Of a DNA stretch of 64,000 nucleotides, positions 1-11,798 are shown one piece after another (position 1 is the stretch's first letter; every line of letters starts with the position of its first letter). A model generated the notes under the pieces. It saw only the letters and a program-made list of their open reading frames with translations, had not been told where the DNA came from and ran no database searches. Where the stretch lies: contig JALIGW010000016.1 in the NCBI GenBank assembly GCA_023053685.1, positions 5,154,001-5,218,000 of the forward strand. Reading direction: 5' to 3'. This DNA comes from Diadophis punctatus similis (lineage: Eukaryota > Chordata > Lepidosauria > Squamata > Dipsadidae). The position numbers were made by a program, and so were the translations under genes.

Positions 1-800
1 GGAAATCCAATTTTTTTTACTACCGGTTCTGTGAGCGTGGCCTGGTGGGCGTGGTGTGGCTTGGTGGGCGTGGCAGGGAAAGGATACTGCAAAATCTCCA
101 TTCCCTCTCCACTCCAGGGGAAGGATGCTGCAAAATCTCCATTCCCTCTCCACTCCAGGGGAAGGATACTGCAAAATCTCCATTCCCTCTCCACTCCAGG
201 GGAAAGATGCTGCAAAATCCCCACTACAGGGGAAGGATACTGCAAAATCTCCATTCCCATCTCACTCCATGGGAAGGATACTGCAAAATCCCCATTCCCT
301 CCCCACTCCTGGGGGAAGGATACTGCAAAATCTCCATTCCCACCCCACTCCAGGGGAAGGATACTGCAAAATCCCCACTACAGGGGAAGGATACTGCAAA
401 ATCTCCATTCTCTCTCCACTCCAGGGGAAGGATGCTGCAAAATCCCCACTACAGGGGAAGGATACTGCAAAATCCCCATTCCCTCCCCACTCCTGGGGGA
501 AGGATACTGCAAAATCTCCATTCCCACCCCACTCCAGGGGAAGGATACTGCAAAATCCCCATTCCCTCCCCACTCCAGGGGAAGGATACTGCAAAATCCC
601 CATTCCCTCCCCACTCCTGGGAGAAGGATACTGCAAAATCTCCACTCCCACCCCACTCCAGGGGAAGGATACTGCATAATCCCCATTTCCACCCCACTCT
701 GGGGCCAGTCAGAGGTGGTATTTGCCGGTTCTCCGAACTACTCAAAATTTCCACTGCCGGTTCTCCAGAACCTGTCAGAACTTGCTGGATTTCATCCCTG
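1..800 (+). mobile_element. hAT-like non-autonomous element (family A) with expanded internal minisatellite; left end cut by the window
   Basis: The left part (1-75) and right part (about 700-800) match the copies at 1907-2252, 43058-43359 and 56886-57164. Shared blocks are ACTACCGGTTCTGTG, repeated GTGGGCGTGGC motifs, and CCGGTTCTCCGAACTACTC near the right end. The first few bases of the TIR (CAGTGGTGGG in the complete copies) fall outside the window. The right end at 791-800 reads TTCATCCCTG, a decayed TIR. The middle is a tandem array annotated separately. There is no transposase. Long open frames here on both strands come from the tandem repeat and are not genes. Confidence 0.8.
77..700. 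repeat. Minisatellite of 16 units inside the family A hAT element
   Basis: The core GGATACTGCAAAATC recurs 16 times between about 80 and 690. Most spacings are about 41 bp, where the core is followed by CCATTCCC and CCACTCCAGGGG. Some units are about 30 bp (near 202, 363 and 434), in which the middle is replaced by CCACTACAGGGG. The same unit occurs only two or three times in the other family A copies of this window, so the array grew inside this copy. Confidence 0.92.
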
Positions 801-954
801 GGTGACCCTAATCTTGGCATGCACTCCCAGCATTCTTCACTCATCCCTCCTATGAATATCATCCCACCATAGTAAGGCAGAATAGTAGGACATGGGGTGG
901 GGAGTGTAAGGTTTTATTTTGTATGTGTACATTTCTTTCTTTGATCATCCATCT

Positions 955-1120
955 CAGGGGTCCCCAACCCTCGGTTTGTGGCCCGGCACCGGTCCGTGCA
1001 AACAAGCCAAGGCCCATCTGCAGTATGCAGGCAGCACTCAAATCCATGCCTCCTCTGGTCTGTGGAAAAACCTTTCTCCACGGAACCGGTTCCTGGTGCC
1101 CAAAAGATTGGTGTCCCCTG
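955..1120. mobile_element. Short hAT-like element (CAGGGGTCCCCAACC family)
   Basis: It starts CAGGGGTCCCCAACCC and ends AAGATTGGTGTCCCCTG, imperfect inverted termini of an hAT type widespread in vertebrates. Flanks ATCCATCT (947-954) and ATCTACCT (1121-1128) agree at 6 of 8 bases, fitting an aged 8-bp target duplication. Internal GGAAAAACC and TTCTCCACGGAACCGGTTCC also occur, inverted, in the copy at 18400-18587. The 166 bp contain no coding potential. Confidence 0.75.
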
Positions 1121-1906
1121 ATCTACCTCAAATAAAGAGTTGTATTTTCTAAACAATTTTAAACATATGAGAAACTGTTTCAACAAAACAGCCGTTTTTG
1201 AGATTTTTTTCCCTTCCCTCTTCAATCCTAGTTCTTCCCTTCTAAACAATTAATTGCTCAGTTGACAGAAACGTTACAAGGAAGGAACCTGTTAATTATA
1301 AGGATGGTTGATATCACTGGCACTGAACATTTATCTGCAATTGAGATGGGGGCGGTGTTCTTCAGTGGGAGGTTGTGAAAACAGGGATCGTGTAATCGTT
1401 TAAGGGCCTATGCAAACATCTCCCTTTAAGAAATATGGATGCCTCGATCCTTAGAGGGTCCCTCTTCAATTCTTTTCTAAGAGACAGGTACAAAATGTGG
1501 CAATACTTTCTGCAGGATCCAACCCGTAGGCTGTCTGGGAGCCTGTATATATCTGCTCATTCTTCAGAGTTGCTTTTGGCTCAGGAGATGAGTGATTACA
1601 ACAATAATAGTGCATTTGTTTTTACAAACAGCTGTTAAGATAAAAATTGAAACTATGACAAATGTCTCATTACCCCGTCACAATACTCTATGTAAGTCTG
1701 CCAAATGTAATTCTGATTAAGGCCCCCCTGAGAGAAAGTGCTAAAGTACAAGTTGACATTAAGGAGGGAATGGCAAGCTATAGAAACAATTTCAGTGCCA
1801 ATTACCTAATTAACTTGGGCTGGAATACATTCTCAAAGCCCCGGCACCAGAGAACAATGCCAGGTAATTTGTATATAATTTATTTCCTTCAGAATGCTTC
1901 TGGATC

Positions 1907-2252
1907 AGAGGTGGGATTCAGCAGGTTCTGACCAGTTCTGGAGAACCGGTAGCAGAAATTTTGAGTAGTTCAGAGAACCAGTAAATACCACCTCTGATTG
2001 GCCCCACCCCGCCCTGCCCTCATCTATTCTCTGCCTCCCGAGTCCCAGCTGATCGGGAGGAAATGGGGATTTTGCAGTAACCTTCCCTTGGAGTGAGGAG
2101 GGAATGGAGATTTTACAGTAACCTTCCCTTGGAGTGGGGAGGGAATGGACATTTTACAATATCCTTCCCCTGCCAAGTCACGCCCACCAAGCCACACCAT
2201 GGCCACCAAGCCACGCCCACAGAACCGGTAGTAAAAAATTGAATCCCACCAC
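1907..2252 (-). mobile_element. hAT-like family A element, three-unit copy
   Basis: The termini are AGAGGTGGGATTC and GAATCCCACCAC. The 7-bp CTGGATC occurs directly outside each end (1900-1906 and 2253-2259), consistent with a target duplication. It is inverted relative to the copy at 1-800: the ACTACCGGTTCTGTG block is at the right end. It carries only about three minisatellite-type units (near 2065-2165). There is no transposase. Confidence 0.85.
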
Positions 2253-2406
2253 CTGGATCCAGCTCCAGTAGGAGCATAGGAAGCTTATTGGTAATGGGTC
2301 TGATGGTTTGTCTATCTAGGAGGACCGTTCCAGGGCTTGCAGGTCCATTGTGACTCCCAAACCCTTTCATTTGCCACTAAAATGTTTATTTTCAAATGTC
2401 TTATGG

Positions 2407-2993
2407 CAGGGGTGTCACACTCAAGTTCCACGGGCTGGAATTTGCCCGTGAGGTTCTTAGATCTGGTCCACGGGGCTGGCCTGGAAATAGCAAAGGACCA
2501 GCCTGCGGTGCCTCTGTCAGCGAAAACAGAGCTCGGGGGGGGGCGCATGTGGCCCCGCCATGCCCCGTTTTCGCTGGCAGAGGGTTAGCAAAACAAACTA
2601 AAAGCAAACAAAAGGAGAAATGTTTCCCCTTTTGCATTTGAGCATGCAAGAAGGGACAGGAAAGGAAAAAGGGAAAGAGGAAAGACAAAGAAAAAGAAAA
2701 AGAAGGGAAAATGGGAAGAGAGCAAGGAAGGAAAAATAAGGAAAGAGGGGAAGGAAGAAGAAAGAATGAAGAGAGAAGGAAAAAGAAGGAAGGAAGGAAG
2801 GAAGGAAGGAGATTATAATGAGAGTGAGAGAAGGTCTCAGGGAAGTCCTGTCTTAGCACTTGGCCACCACAAGTGCCCCCGACATGAGTGATGTCGAGCT
2901 GGCCACGCCCACCCCTGGCCATGCCCCCTCAGCCCTCCGAGGTCAAACACAACCCTGATGCGGCCCTCAATGAAATTGAGTTTGACACCCCTG
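2407..2993. mobile_element. hAT-like element (CAGGGGTGTCACACTC family) with a purine-rich core
   Basis: Inverted termini are CAGGGGTGTCACACTCAA and TTGAGTTTGACACCCCTG. A perfect 8-bp target duplication TCTTATGG lies at 2399-2406 and 2994-3001. The interior holds a strongly purine-biased tract (about 2640-2815) ending in a GGAA run, then a GC-rich right part. ORFs through it are low-complexity artefacts. Length is 587 bp. Confidence 0.9.
2640..2815. repeat. Purine-rich (GGAA/AAAG) low-complexity tract
   Basis: Almost every base is A or G on the plus strand, finishing in a short pure GGAA repeat near 2785-2812. It lies wholly inside the hAT-like element at 2407-2993. Confidence 0.9.
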
Positions 2994-3343
2994 TCTTATG
3001 GGATGACAAATTTGTTTGACTTTGCTTAATGTGTATCAGGGAAGGAGTGACCAAATACATAGAAATACACGCCACAGTTCCATGCAGCCCTCAGAAGAAC
3101 AGAACATAGTCACCGGAAAGTTCCAAAAGTCATTAACAAATTGGAATGTGGCAGAAGAAGAAAATGGTCAAATATAGAAGGAATGGAAGCAAGTTAATTG
3201 TGTTTGTTATTAGGCATAAAGGACATCAAATTTTTATTTTGGTTTACCTTTACCCAGTACTTTATGAAACATGGTCTCCAAGTATGCCTCTCAAAGGCAA
3301 TGAAGCCTGTATCTGGAAAAAAAATGTGGGCATTCCTTTATGG

Positions 3344-3479
3344 CAGTGTTTCCCAACCTTGGCAACTTGAAGATATCTGGACTTCAACTCCCAGAATTCC
3401 CCAGCCAGCGAATGCTGGCTGGGGAATTCTGGGAGTTGAAGTCCAGATATCTTCAAGTTGCCAAGGTTGGGAAACACTG
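3344..3479. mobile_element. 136-bp perfect foldback hAT-like MITE, copy 1
   Basis: Two 66-bp arms are perfect inverted repeats around a 4-base loop, GAAT. The termini read CAGTGTTTCCCAACC. A perfect 8-bp target duplication CTTTATGG lies at 3336-3343 and 3480-3487. A second copy at 29159-29294 differs at only two bases, which pair with each other in the stem. No coding potential; mobilisation in trans by an hAT transposase is inferred from the TSD. Confidence 0.93.
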
Positions 3480-4048
3480 CTTTATGGTAATGTGCTATGC
3501 CTTTAAAAAATTCATTATTTCCAAAGCAGAATGAATTATTTTATGTATCAATGTATTTAATTTATTACAACTTGTATTTTCCACCCACGCTGTCATGCTA
3601 TTCCCTTGCCAACTTTCCCCTTTTGCTCATCTATGATTTTTATGCCATGGTGACAAAATGAGTCCCTCTTCCAGTTTGATCTCCCACCAATCAATTTTGA
3701 TTGGCAGATGTTCTCTAGGTTCTCAAGGAAACTTCCATTACTTGCTGTCTTCTTCTATTAACTATATGTGTCAAGCAGGAAACTTAAGACTTTCTGAACT
3801 CAAGGCATGTGCTCTTCTGCTGAGTTATGGTTCCAGCTGACTAAACTGAGATCACCATCAAGTGCAAAGTAAGCCAGTCTGAAACTTCTTTAGTAAAATC
3901 AAAGCAGGTGATATGTAGCATTTGAAAAATGAAATTGACTCCAGTAGGCTTACAACTTTAAAATCCACAACATAAAAAACCCAACCCAACACAAATATAG
4001 TGCATGCATTTGTTTGTTTCTGTTTATGCCCGTCCCTCCATTATAAGC

Positions 4049-4371
4049 CAGAGGTGGGTTCCTGCCGGTGCGGTTAATAGTTGTTGTTCGGCGCAGAGCC
4101 GAAGACGCTGCTGCCATTTGCGGCGCGGGAGCTTTCCCGGGTGCTTTCCCCGCCCGCATGGAAGCCGCCAATTACGTTCTTTTGCCCTCTGCGGATGCGC
4201 AAAGCGTTCTGCATGCGCAGAGGGCAAAAGAACACAACTGGCGGCTTCCATGCGGGCGGGGAAAGCGCCCGGGGAAAGCTCCCGCACCGCGAACGGCAGC
4301 AGCGTCTTCGGCTCTGCGCCGAACAACAGCTATTAACCGCACCTGCAAAAACAGGCAGGAACCCACCTCTG
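4049..4371. mobile_element. Foldback hAT-like element (family C), copy 1
   Basis: The termini are CAGAGGTGGGTTCCTGCC and GGCAGGAACCCACCTCTG. Flanks TTATAAGC (4041-4048) and TTGTAAGC (4372-4379) match at 7 of 8 bases. Nearly the whole 323 bp is a long inverted repeat with GC-rich arms (GCGCAGAGCCGAAGACG repeated inverted), with TTCTTTTGCCCTCTGCG inverted around the centre near 4200. The related copy is at 13684-13993. Confidence 0.9.
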
Positions 4372-4683
4372 TTGTAAGCATATCATAATAATAAAACAGC
4401 CAACTATAAAACCAGTGAAGTGGCTGAAGAGAACAAACTGACAAATTCCAGTCTGGTATATTAATTCCAAAATACCTGTGTAATCAGATGACCTTAAACA
4501 AATGGTAAAAAGTGAAGGAAATTAGCCACCAGGAGGGCATTCCAAAGTCAATACAGAACCACAGAGAAAACTTTATCTGACATCACTACTTGAATTAATA
4601 CTTTGATCTCATAGCATATGAACAACTCAATCCTTCTACTCAGATGTAAAAATTCAGCTAAGTCATAGAAAGGAGATGTTTAG

Positions 4684-4940
4684 ATTTATTTATTATTAGA
4701 GTTGGAAGGGACCTTGTAGGTCATCTAGTTCAACCCCCTGCTCAAGCAGGAGTTCCTACATCATTTGAGACAGATGGCAGTCCAGTCTCCCCTTGAAGGT
4801 CACAAGTGTTGGGGCTCTCACAACCTCCGCTGGCAAGCTGTTCCACTGGTTGATCGCTCTCACCGTCAGAAAGTTTCTCCTCACTTCCAGGTTGAATCTC
4901 TCCTTGGTCAGCTTCCATCCGTTATTCCTTGTTTAGCTTT
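4684..4940 (-). mobile_element. CR1-type LINE 3' fragment
   Basis: On the minus strand this reads as the end of CR1 ORF2, with a region encoding a VRAINQW-like motif, followed by the 3' UTR complement of AGTTGGAAGGGACCTTG. Sister copies are at 5365-5550, 26918-27345 and 41358-41815. It is strongly 5'-truncated. Confidence 0.85.
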
Positions 4941-5364
4941 CTGGTGCCATAGTTAACCTGAGTCTCAAGTTTTAAAACTGTATAGGATTAAACACTGAAA
5001 GGCTCAGAGTCAATCCTAGGTCAATAAAAGTTTGTCTCCATTTTTCAACTTCTTGGGAATATAAATGTAGTAATATGCCCTGGGAGGAATACACCATTCT
5101 TTGAATGAAATTGTGAAATTGTTTCAAGATTTAGGATTGATATTTTAACATTCTTCACAACTTGAAATTTCACACATTGCCTCATAGGTGCTTCGATGCA
5201 CTTGGGCTCTACCAGTTATCAATCTAATCAGCTGTTTGGTAAAATTGTGGTGAAATTGTGCAAGCTACAAATCTAATGAATACATGAAAGCAAGTAAACA
5301 CTGAATTTTCGGGCAGCCCAGTGGCCAAATTGTCAGTAACTATAAAGATAATATATTTGTTACT

Positions 5365-5550
5365 TTATTAGTTAGAACAATTAATCAGTGGAACAGCTTG
5401 CTTCCAGAAGTTGTGAATGCTCCAACACTGGAAGTTTTTAAGATAACCATTTGTCTGAAGTGGTGTAGGGTTTCCTGCCTAAGCAGGGGGTTGGACTTGA
5501 AGACCTCCAAGGTCCCTTCCAACTCTGTTATTCTATTCTATTCTATTACA
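5365..5550 (+). mobile_element. CR1-type LINE 3' fragment with ATTCT tail
   Basis: It contains ATTAATCAGTGGAACAGCTT, the 3' UTR motif GGTTGGACTTGAAGACCTCC, and a short (ATTCT)n tail at about 5530-5550. Compared with the copy at 26918-27345 it has a small deletion within the codons after GAAGTTTTTAAG. Confidence 0.88.
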
Positions 5551-6366
5551 GGGTGTTTTACTTATTCTGTTAATTTTTTGTTTTGGTCTTGGGGAAGATA
5601 AAGTCAGGTATGATTGGAGTGGGGTGGGGGAAGAAAAAGAGAGGAAAAAAAGGAAGTTCAAATTGCAAGCATTCTTTTTGGCTTGGTATTATTTAGTCAA
5701 TGAAATTTCTGCTGTCCTTTATCTGTTTATAAGAAGCTGATTCATATGGCTGAGCTCCTTCTGTTTCCTTCTGTTCTTTTTTTAAATTAGTGTCATTTAT
5801 CATGACTGATATATTGGTTCTACAAATTACATTGATGGTAGTTTAGATGAAATAGTTTTTGATGCATGGGTGTAGTATAAACTTTGTCCTAGCATTGAAT
5901 GGGCAACATTTCCTTTCGGTAGAAACTGGCACTGAATGCTGTCTTCTTACTGCCCGCCTAGAGTTCACCTTTGAAGAGAATGCATCAATAGAAATTGGCT
6001 TATTACCATGCTGGCTGTCAAAACTTTTCAAAGCATGCTTCTCATTTGGAAACAGGGTCCTCCAGGCAATGTCCGCCTCTCTGCCTGCAGGAAAAGATTA
6101 GTTCCTTAAAATTGTATCCTGACAATCCCCTTTCCCCTTTAATAGCACCAATGGGACTTAATTGGGCTGCCACAAAAAATTGTCGAAAGAGCTTCAGAGC
6201 CTTGTCAACTCAGACATTGGAAAAGAATGATTGTGACTAATGAAAGTGGCACAGCATGGCATGGGGTTCAGCAGCTTCTCCATGTGCCACTATTAAGAAA
6301 GTAGGGAAAGCATGCACAAAATTCCTTCCCAGACTTTTAATAAGTAAGTCTACTCTGGGTCATGTT

Positions 6367-7014
6367 CAGGGGCGGGTTCCTAATTTTTTTACTACCACTC
6401 TGTGGGCATGGCTTATTTTGTGGGTGTGGCTTGCCAGCCATGTGACCATGGGCCTGGGTGGGCGTGGGCCTCGGGAGCTTGGCAGTGGCCGGAGAAGCAG
6501 GGGGGCATTGCCCACCCGCAACGCAGTCCCCCATAGCGGGAGCAGCAAGACCGCGGCAGCGGTTCTTCTAGGAGGCTCTGTCCGGCCTGAATGCTTCTCC
6601 CCATTCGATGATCCTAGGTTCCTGCCGCCCATTCCCCCTCCCCTCAGCAGCTCGAGAAGCCTCGAACGTGCGAAAATGCCTGGGATCATCACCGCGCATT
6701 CGTGGCTTCTCGGACTGCTGAAGGGAGGGGAATGGAGATAGCTCCTGCCGCCTGTTCTTTCAGCATCTCACGCGCTCCCTCAGCCATCCTCCCCTACTTG
6801 GACTCACTGTGGGGTAGGAAGGCAGCACATGCGCAGTGCAGGAAGCTCGGCTTCTGGGCATGCGCAGAAGAATTTTTTTTTTAAATGTTAAAAAAATGTT
6901 TTAAAAAATGGCGGTGCCCAGGCACCAGCAACTGACCGCACTGGTACTGTGATGTCACCAGCGGGCCACTACCGGTGCTATAGAGTGGACCGCACTGGTA
7001 GGAACCCACCACTA
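6367..7014 (+). mobile_element. hAT-like element family B, copy 1
   Basis: It starts CAGGGGCGGGTTCCTAA and ends GGTAGGAACCCACCACTA, matching in inverse orientation the copy at 50961-51479. Shared interior includes GTGGGCATGGCTTATTTTG, a GC-rich middle, TGCGCAGAAGAATTTTT and ATGGCGGTGCCCAGGC. No convincing target duplication remains. Open frames in the GC-rich part occur in both copies but encode nothing recognisable. Confidence 0.85.
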
Positions 7015-7849
7015 CCAGGAGGAAGGCAGGAAAGAAAAAAAAGAAAGCAGACTTCGTATGGAAGGGTCAGCAACATTCTGTGCCACTGTCCAATTGACTC
7101 CTGATAGGAGATGCATTGAGGAAAATGTTCTCAATTTTTTTTCTCTACACCCGCTGTTCAGATCCACCCCTATTTTCAGAGTTGACCTTTTCCCTGTATT
7201 AGCTTTTCCTCTCACTTCAGATTTGATCCATTTCTGTTCTGTTTTTAAATATCCTGAAGATAGGTAAATGGAATGGTAACTCCCTTGCATAAGTTCTTTC
7301 CTACATTCTTTTGGGTCTGAATAACAAATTAAGGAAAGCATGTGGAATATAACTTCTGGAATTCTTCCTAGACTCCTTATTACTGGTGGCTACAAGAGGT
7401 TTCTATATTTTTCCCCGTATAATGAAATCATCTGGATTTTTTCTTCAAGGACTAATGATCATGGATACACATGTGTTGTCTTTGGTGTCTCTGTGTGTAA
7501 ATGACTTTTCAAATATTTAAGCAAGGCAGGTACATCTCTTGTTATTTATTTACAGTTTTATATACTGTCACTAGTTCCTATGCACTTTATAAGAATTCCA
7601 TAAATATCAATAAAATCAATAATAAACACAACAAACATAATGATAAATCCAACCACTCATTGCTGGTAATAGGTAGTAGCAATGATATATAGTTAAAACC
7701 TTATGAACGAGCTCAGTCTTTCAACCTTTCTGTACTTGTCACCAATAAAATATTTACTTCCAGCCACTTTTTAACTCCAGATGGCTTGACATTTTCCTGA
7801 TAAATGTTTATTTACCTAGTTTGCTGATTTGCAAGTGTGATTAGCATAT

Positions 7850-7867
7850 AGATATATATAGATATAG

Positions 7868-7913
<46 letters not shown>

Positions 7914-7921
7914 TGTGTGTG

Positions 7922-7977
<56 letters not shown>

Positions 7978-8055
7978 TACATATATACATATATACATAT
8001 ATATGTATACATTATATATATAATGTATGTATGCATGTATGTATGTATTTAGATG
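7850..8055. repeat. Compound microsatellite (CA)n / (TG)n / (TA)n
   Basis: A (CA)n run (about 7871-7911) passes into TGTGTG, then a long (TA)n run (about 7925-7970), then ACATATATACATAT and TGTATGTATG repeats. Short ORFs through it are dinucleotide artefacts. Confidence 0.97.
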
Positions 8056-9704
8056 ATTATATACAGTACCCATTTACTATACATAAGGTAGCTATGGTAC
8101 AATCATCTCTGTAAAATATATCTATTATTTGCATATATCTTGGTGCTGTGTGTGTGTTTTCGTGTTTTTCCTCTATTGTCATATTGCTTCTTTGTATATT
8201 TATGCATATGTGCTCTTTCCTAGGACACACTGGATAGGTAGGTTTTAGAATGGATCCGTAGGCAGGATTTTGAATCTGTACCCAATTCTTCCATATGCAT
8301 GTATTGGATTCTTTTTTTGGAATGCTTTTTTCTCTAGCTCAACCTCTCATCTGGTCCACTTTTGAACCTGATCTTATTTGGGTCTGAGGGTCCCATCACA
8401 CCACATTTGCTTCTGTTGTGGGTTTTTTTTTGGGGGGGGGGAGTTATTATTCAGTCAGACATAAACATAAATTCCTGAGCCCTTTTATTTTGGGGGGGGG
8501 GCAATATTCTGTTCAGAAGAAAGATGGACTCCTAATCTAAAATCACTTTATATTATTAATTAATTGTAGATTTTATTTTATTTATTGTGCCGCAAATGGA
8601 CCGCACAGAACATTTTTCCAACATCTCCAGAGATATGTTCGAAATTCCACAATTTCTCAGCCAGGCTCCATTTGTTTATATTGTTAGACTTGTTGGTTGT
8701 TGAATCCTTCTAGTTTCTATAGAGCTGCACAAAACATACAGAGATTAAGCTAGAGAAGGATGATTTAGAATATGGTGTAAGAGCAAAATGAGTAAACTGT
8801 TAGTAGTTTGGAAAGACAGCCTAACAACTTAGAATAGGTAACATCTAGCATTTTGTGTTGCTCTTCCTTTGCTTCAACTTTTTTGAGGATGTGCTATTAT
8901 TTAGAACTTCAGGAAGGGAAAAGTACCGATGCCAATATCTGCCATAAATTACTTTCTTTTAACCATCGTTCTCATATTTGAAAATTGCTTGGGGGAATCA
9001 GAAAATGTGTTGACATTCTGCAAAATTGTTTGCTTGGATTTTAATTGTCTTAATCCATTATGTTTCTCTACTGTTGTATGTATCGTATATAGAGCATGCA
9101 TGAGCATATTAACCTTCCCAAATCTGGTGCCTGCCACACGTGTCAGAACTCCCAGAATCCAAGATAAGGAGGTTTTTTTTTCTTGTCTTTCTCAGTCATG
9201 TAATAATAGGCTGAGTGTATGGTGAGAAATTCAGCACAGTAGAACAAAGTTTTTCTTAAAATTCACTCAGCAGTGCGTAGTGAAACTTTCCGCAAATTAT
9301 AGCAATCGCCACAAATCTATGTATATTAAAAATCCTTTTTAATGCTAAAGCTCAGGGGATTCTGATTGTGGTTATAATTCAGCAAGTAGGGCATCTCTCA
9401 CTTATATTTTCCCCTGTGAAAATTGCAGGATTGTATTTTGCTTCGAAAACCACAGCAGAAAGGAGGAAAAAAAACGTTCCAGCTCCCTTATCTTCTTGCC
9501 TATACATGGTATCTGTTCCTAAGCTTTTATATGAGTAAGAATAAAGCAATCATATAACTATAGTACATGTGATATATTATAGGCAAAATGTAATTAGAAT
9601 TTCAGATGGTTGCAACTTGTAGTTTGCCTTTGAAAAGACTCATGGTCAATGAAGTCATCATTCGCTATGAATTCTGCTGACTATTTCCAAAATCCATGAT
9701 GGTT

Positions 9705-9937
9705 CATTTATTTATTTATTTATTTATTTAGTGAGATTTATATATCGCCTCACAGTGCAAGCACTCTCTAAGCGGTTTACACCAGTAAGCAATGTATATT
9801 TATATTGCCCTCAACAATCTGGGTCCTCATTTTACCTACCTCGGAAGGATGGAAGGCTGAGTTAACCTTGAGCCGGTGAGATTTGAACCGCTGACCTGCG
9901 GATCAGTGTCAGCTAAAGTGGCCTCCAGTACTGCCTT
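9705..9937 (-). mobile_element. tRNA-derived squamate SINE, head-truncated
   Basis: On the minus strand it contains a B-box-like GGTTCAAATCTC, the body block AGCCTTCCATCCTTCCGAGG, and a 3' end of (TAAA)n (here TTTATTTATT on the plus strand). The A-box head (GGTGGCGCAGTGGTTAGAG in the copy at 39580) is missing at the right edge. It resembles Sauria-type SINEs; the family name is from memory. Confidence 0.85.
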
Positions 9938-11456
9938 TTAATGCCAGATATTGAAAAACTCTATTAGAATAGGATGGTTGTTGTTGTGGGTATTTGTAAC
10001 CTTCCAAGAGGCATGTAGTTATTCACCACAAGCTATAAGGTGCTATCCTAGATAAAGTTTTTGCTTTGCTTTGCACTCTGACCTTTTACCTTAACTTGTG
10101 AGGGCAAAATTATTATTATAAATCAGAGGCCAAGTTTAAATTCCCAACCAGCTCTGAAGTTCAGTGTCTCTCAGCCTAATGTAATGATAAAATTGGGGGT
10201 GATATGGAGAAAATTGTATTTCTCTTTTTGAAGAAAAAATGTTATATACTTTCAATACACCGACATCTATTGTAAAGCGTTGCTAGGAATCCTAATTGGT
10301 GAGTTCCTCCCTGTCAAATTTAGTTTAGTCTTTGGAAAATATTATGATCTTAACAGTATAGTTGATCTCTGCAATTGGAAGGTCAGAATTCTGTAGTTTA
10401 TATTTTAGAGGAGACTTCTATATTTTTGGCATATTTTTCTTCTGTTAATAATTACATTATGTCTAGGAGATATGCTTTTCAAAACAACCAACTCTTGCAG
10501 TTGTTCAGGGAGGAATGAATTTTTAGCTTCTGAGAATGTTCTGTCTCAGGCAGTTGAATATCTGCAATGTATTAGACATGAGTTGAAATTTAATAATAAA
10601 TAAACCAGACCTTAACTAATTTATATTTCCCAAACAAATACTTGAACCAGCAAGTCATTATCCTTTGCTTTTCACATGCCTCTCTGAATTTTGCAAGGCC
10701 TTAAAAATGTTTACATTAGATACAATTCAATTTTTAAAATGGCATACGGTGGTCTGATCAAAAAGAAAACCACTGCAATTAAGCATCTTGATATGGTTGT
10801 CATATTGATTGAGGTCATTAGAAATGTAAAAGAGATATAGCTATGTTATTTATTCTGCTAGCTTCCATTTGTGTCACAATTTGAGTCTTTTGTGAAAAAT
10901 GGAATTCGTCTGCAACCATTAAAGACACCCATAGAACCCAAAGACACAAAATAAATTTAAGGTTTGGTTTTCCTACCTTGTCACTGGACAATTTTGTGCA
11001 ACTTTTTTAAAAATCTGGGGCCTGAAATTAAAGTGTTTGACTTGGTAGGAAAGTATAGCATCATTCTTTCGCCTTTTCTCTTGAACATTACAAATTTTGT
11101 CATTTGTCTTGCCTTTGTGGGATTGGGAGGGGAGCTTTTTTTTTTAATGTAGGTATATTGCTTTAAAAATTAGTAATGGTAACCTGTAATAAATAAATGT
11201 TACTTTCAAAGAAGGAAACCTCACAGAGGACTTTGTCTGTCTTAACAAAGGCTTACAAGAAAGCAAGGTATCAAATTAACACATTTTGTGCTAAATACAT
11301 TTAAATGCATAATTTTAATTCCTGTTGCAAACCAAAAATGAATATAATACGAGCATTTTTTAAAGCACAATTTCCCATAATATATTCCATTTTGTATTTA
11401 ATGAATTTGTGGGCAGGAGAGAGGGACATCATAATATGTTTTTACCAAAGAAGGTA

Positions 11457-11798
11457 GGTAAAGGTAACATATGTGCTAGTCATTCCTGACTCTAGGGGGC
11501 GGTGCTCATCTCCATTTCTAAGCCAAAGAGCCAGCGCTGTCCGAAGACTTCTCCGTGGTCATGTGGCTGGCATGACTAAATGCCAAAGGCGCATAGAACA
11601 CTGTTACCTTCCCACCAAAGTTGTTCCCTATTTTTCTACTTGCATTTTTACGTGCTTTCGAAATGCTAGGTTGGCAGAAGCTGGGACAAGTAACGAGAGT
11701 TCATCCCGTTACGCGACACTAGGGATTCGAACCGCCAAACTGCCAACCTTTCTGATCGACAAGCTCAGCATCTTAGCCACTGAGACACCGCGTCCCTG
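11457..11798 (-). mobile_element. tRNA-derived SINE (second family) with 14-bp target duplication
   Basis: Read on the minus strand it starts GGGACGCGGTGTCTCAGTGG (tRNA A-box region) and carries the B box GGCGGTTCGAATCCC, so it is a Pol III-type SINE. It is bounded by a perfect 14-bp direct repeat TACCAAAGAAGGTA at 11443-11456 and 11799-11812, the signature of LINE-mediated retroposition. The 136-residue ORF across it is not a gene. A decayed relative lies near 47215-47350. Confidence 0.92.

Noticed and set aside
31..872. Overlapping ORFs of 104-275 residues in five or six frames
   Set aside because: They follow the minisatellite period and read the same repeat in different frames; no domain or codon bias supports a gene.
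2401..2922. Serine/phenylalanine/leucine-rich ORF on the minus strand
   Set aside because: Antisense of the purine tract in an hAT-like element.
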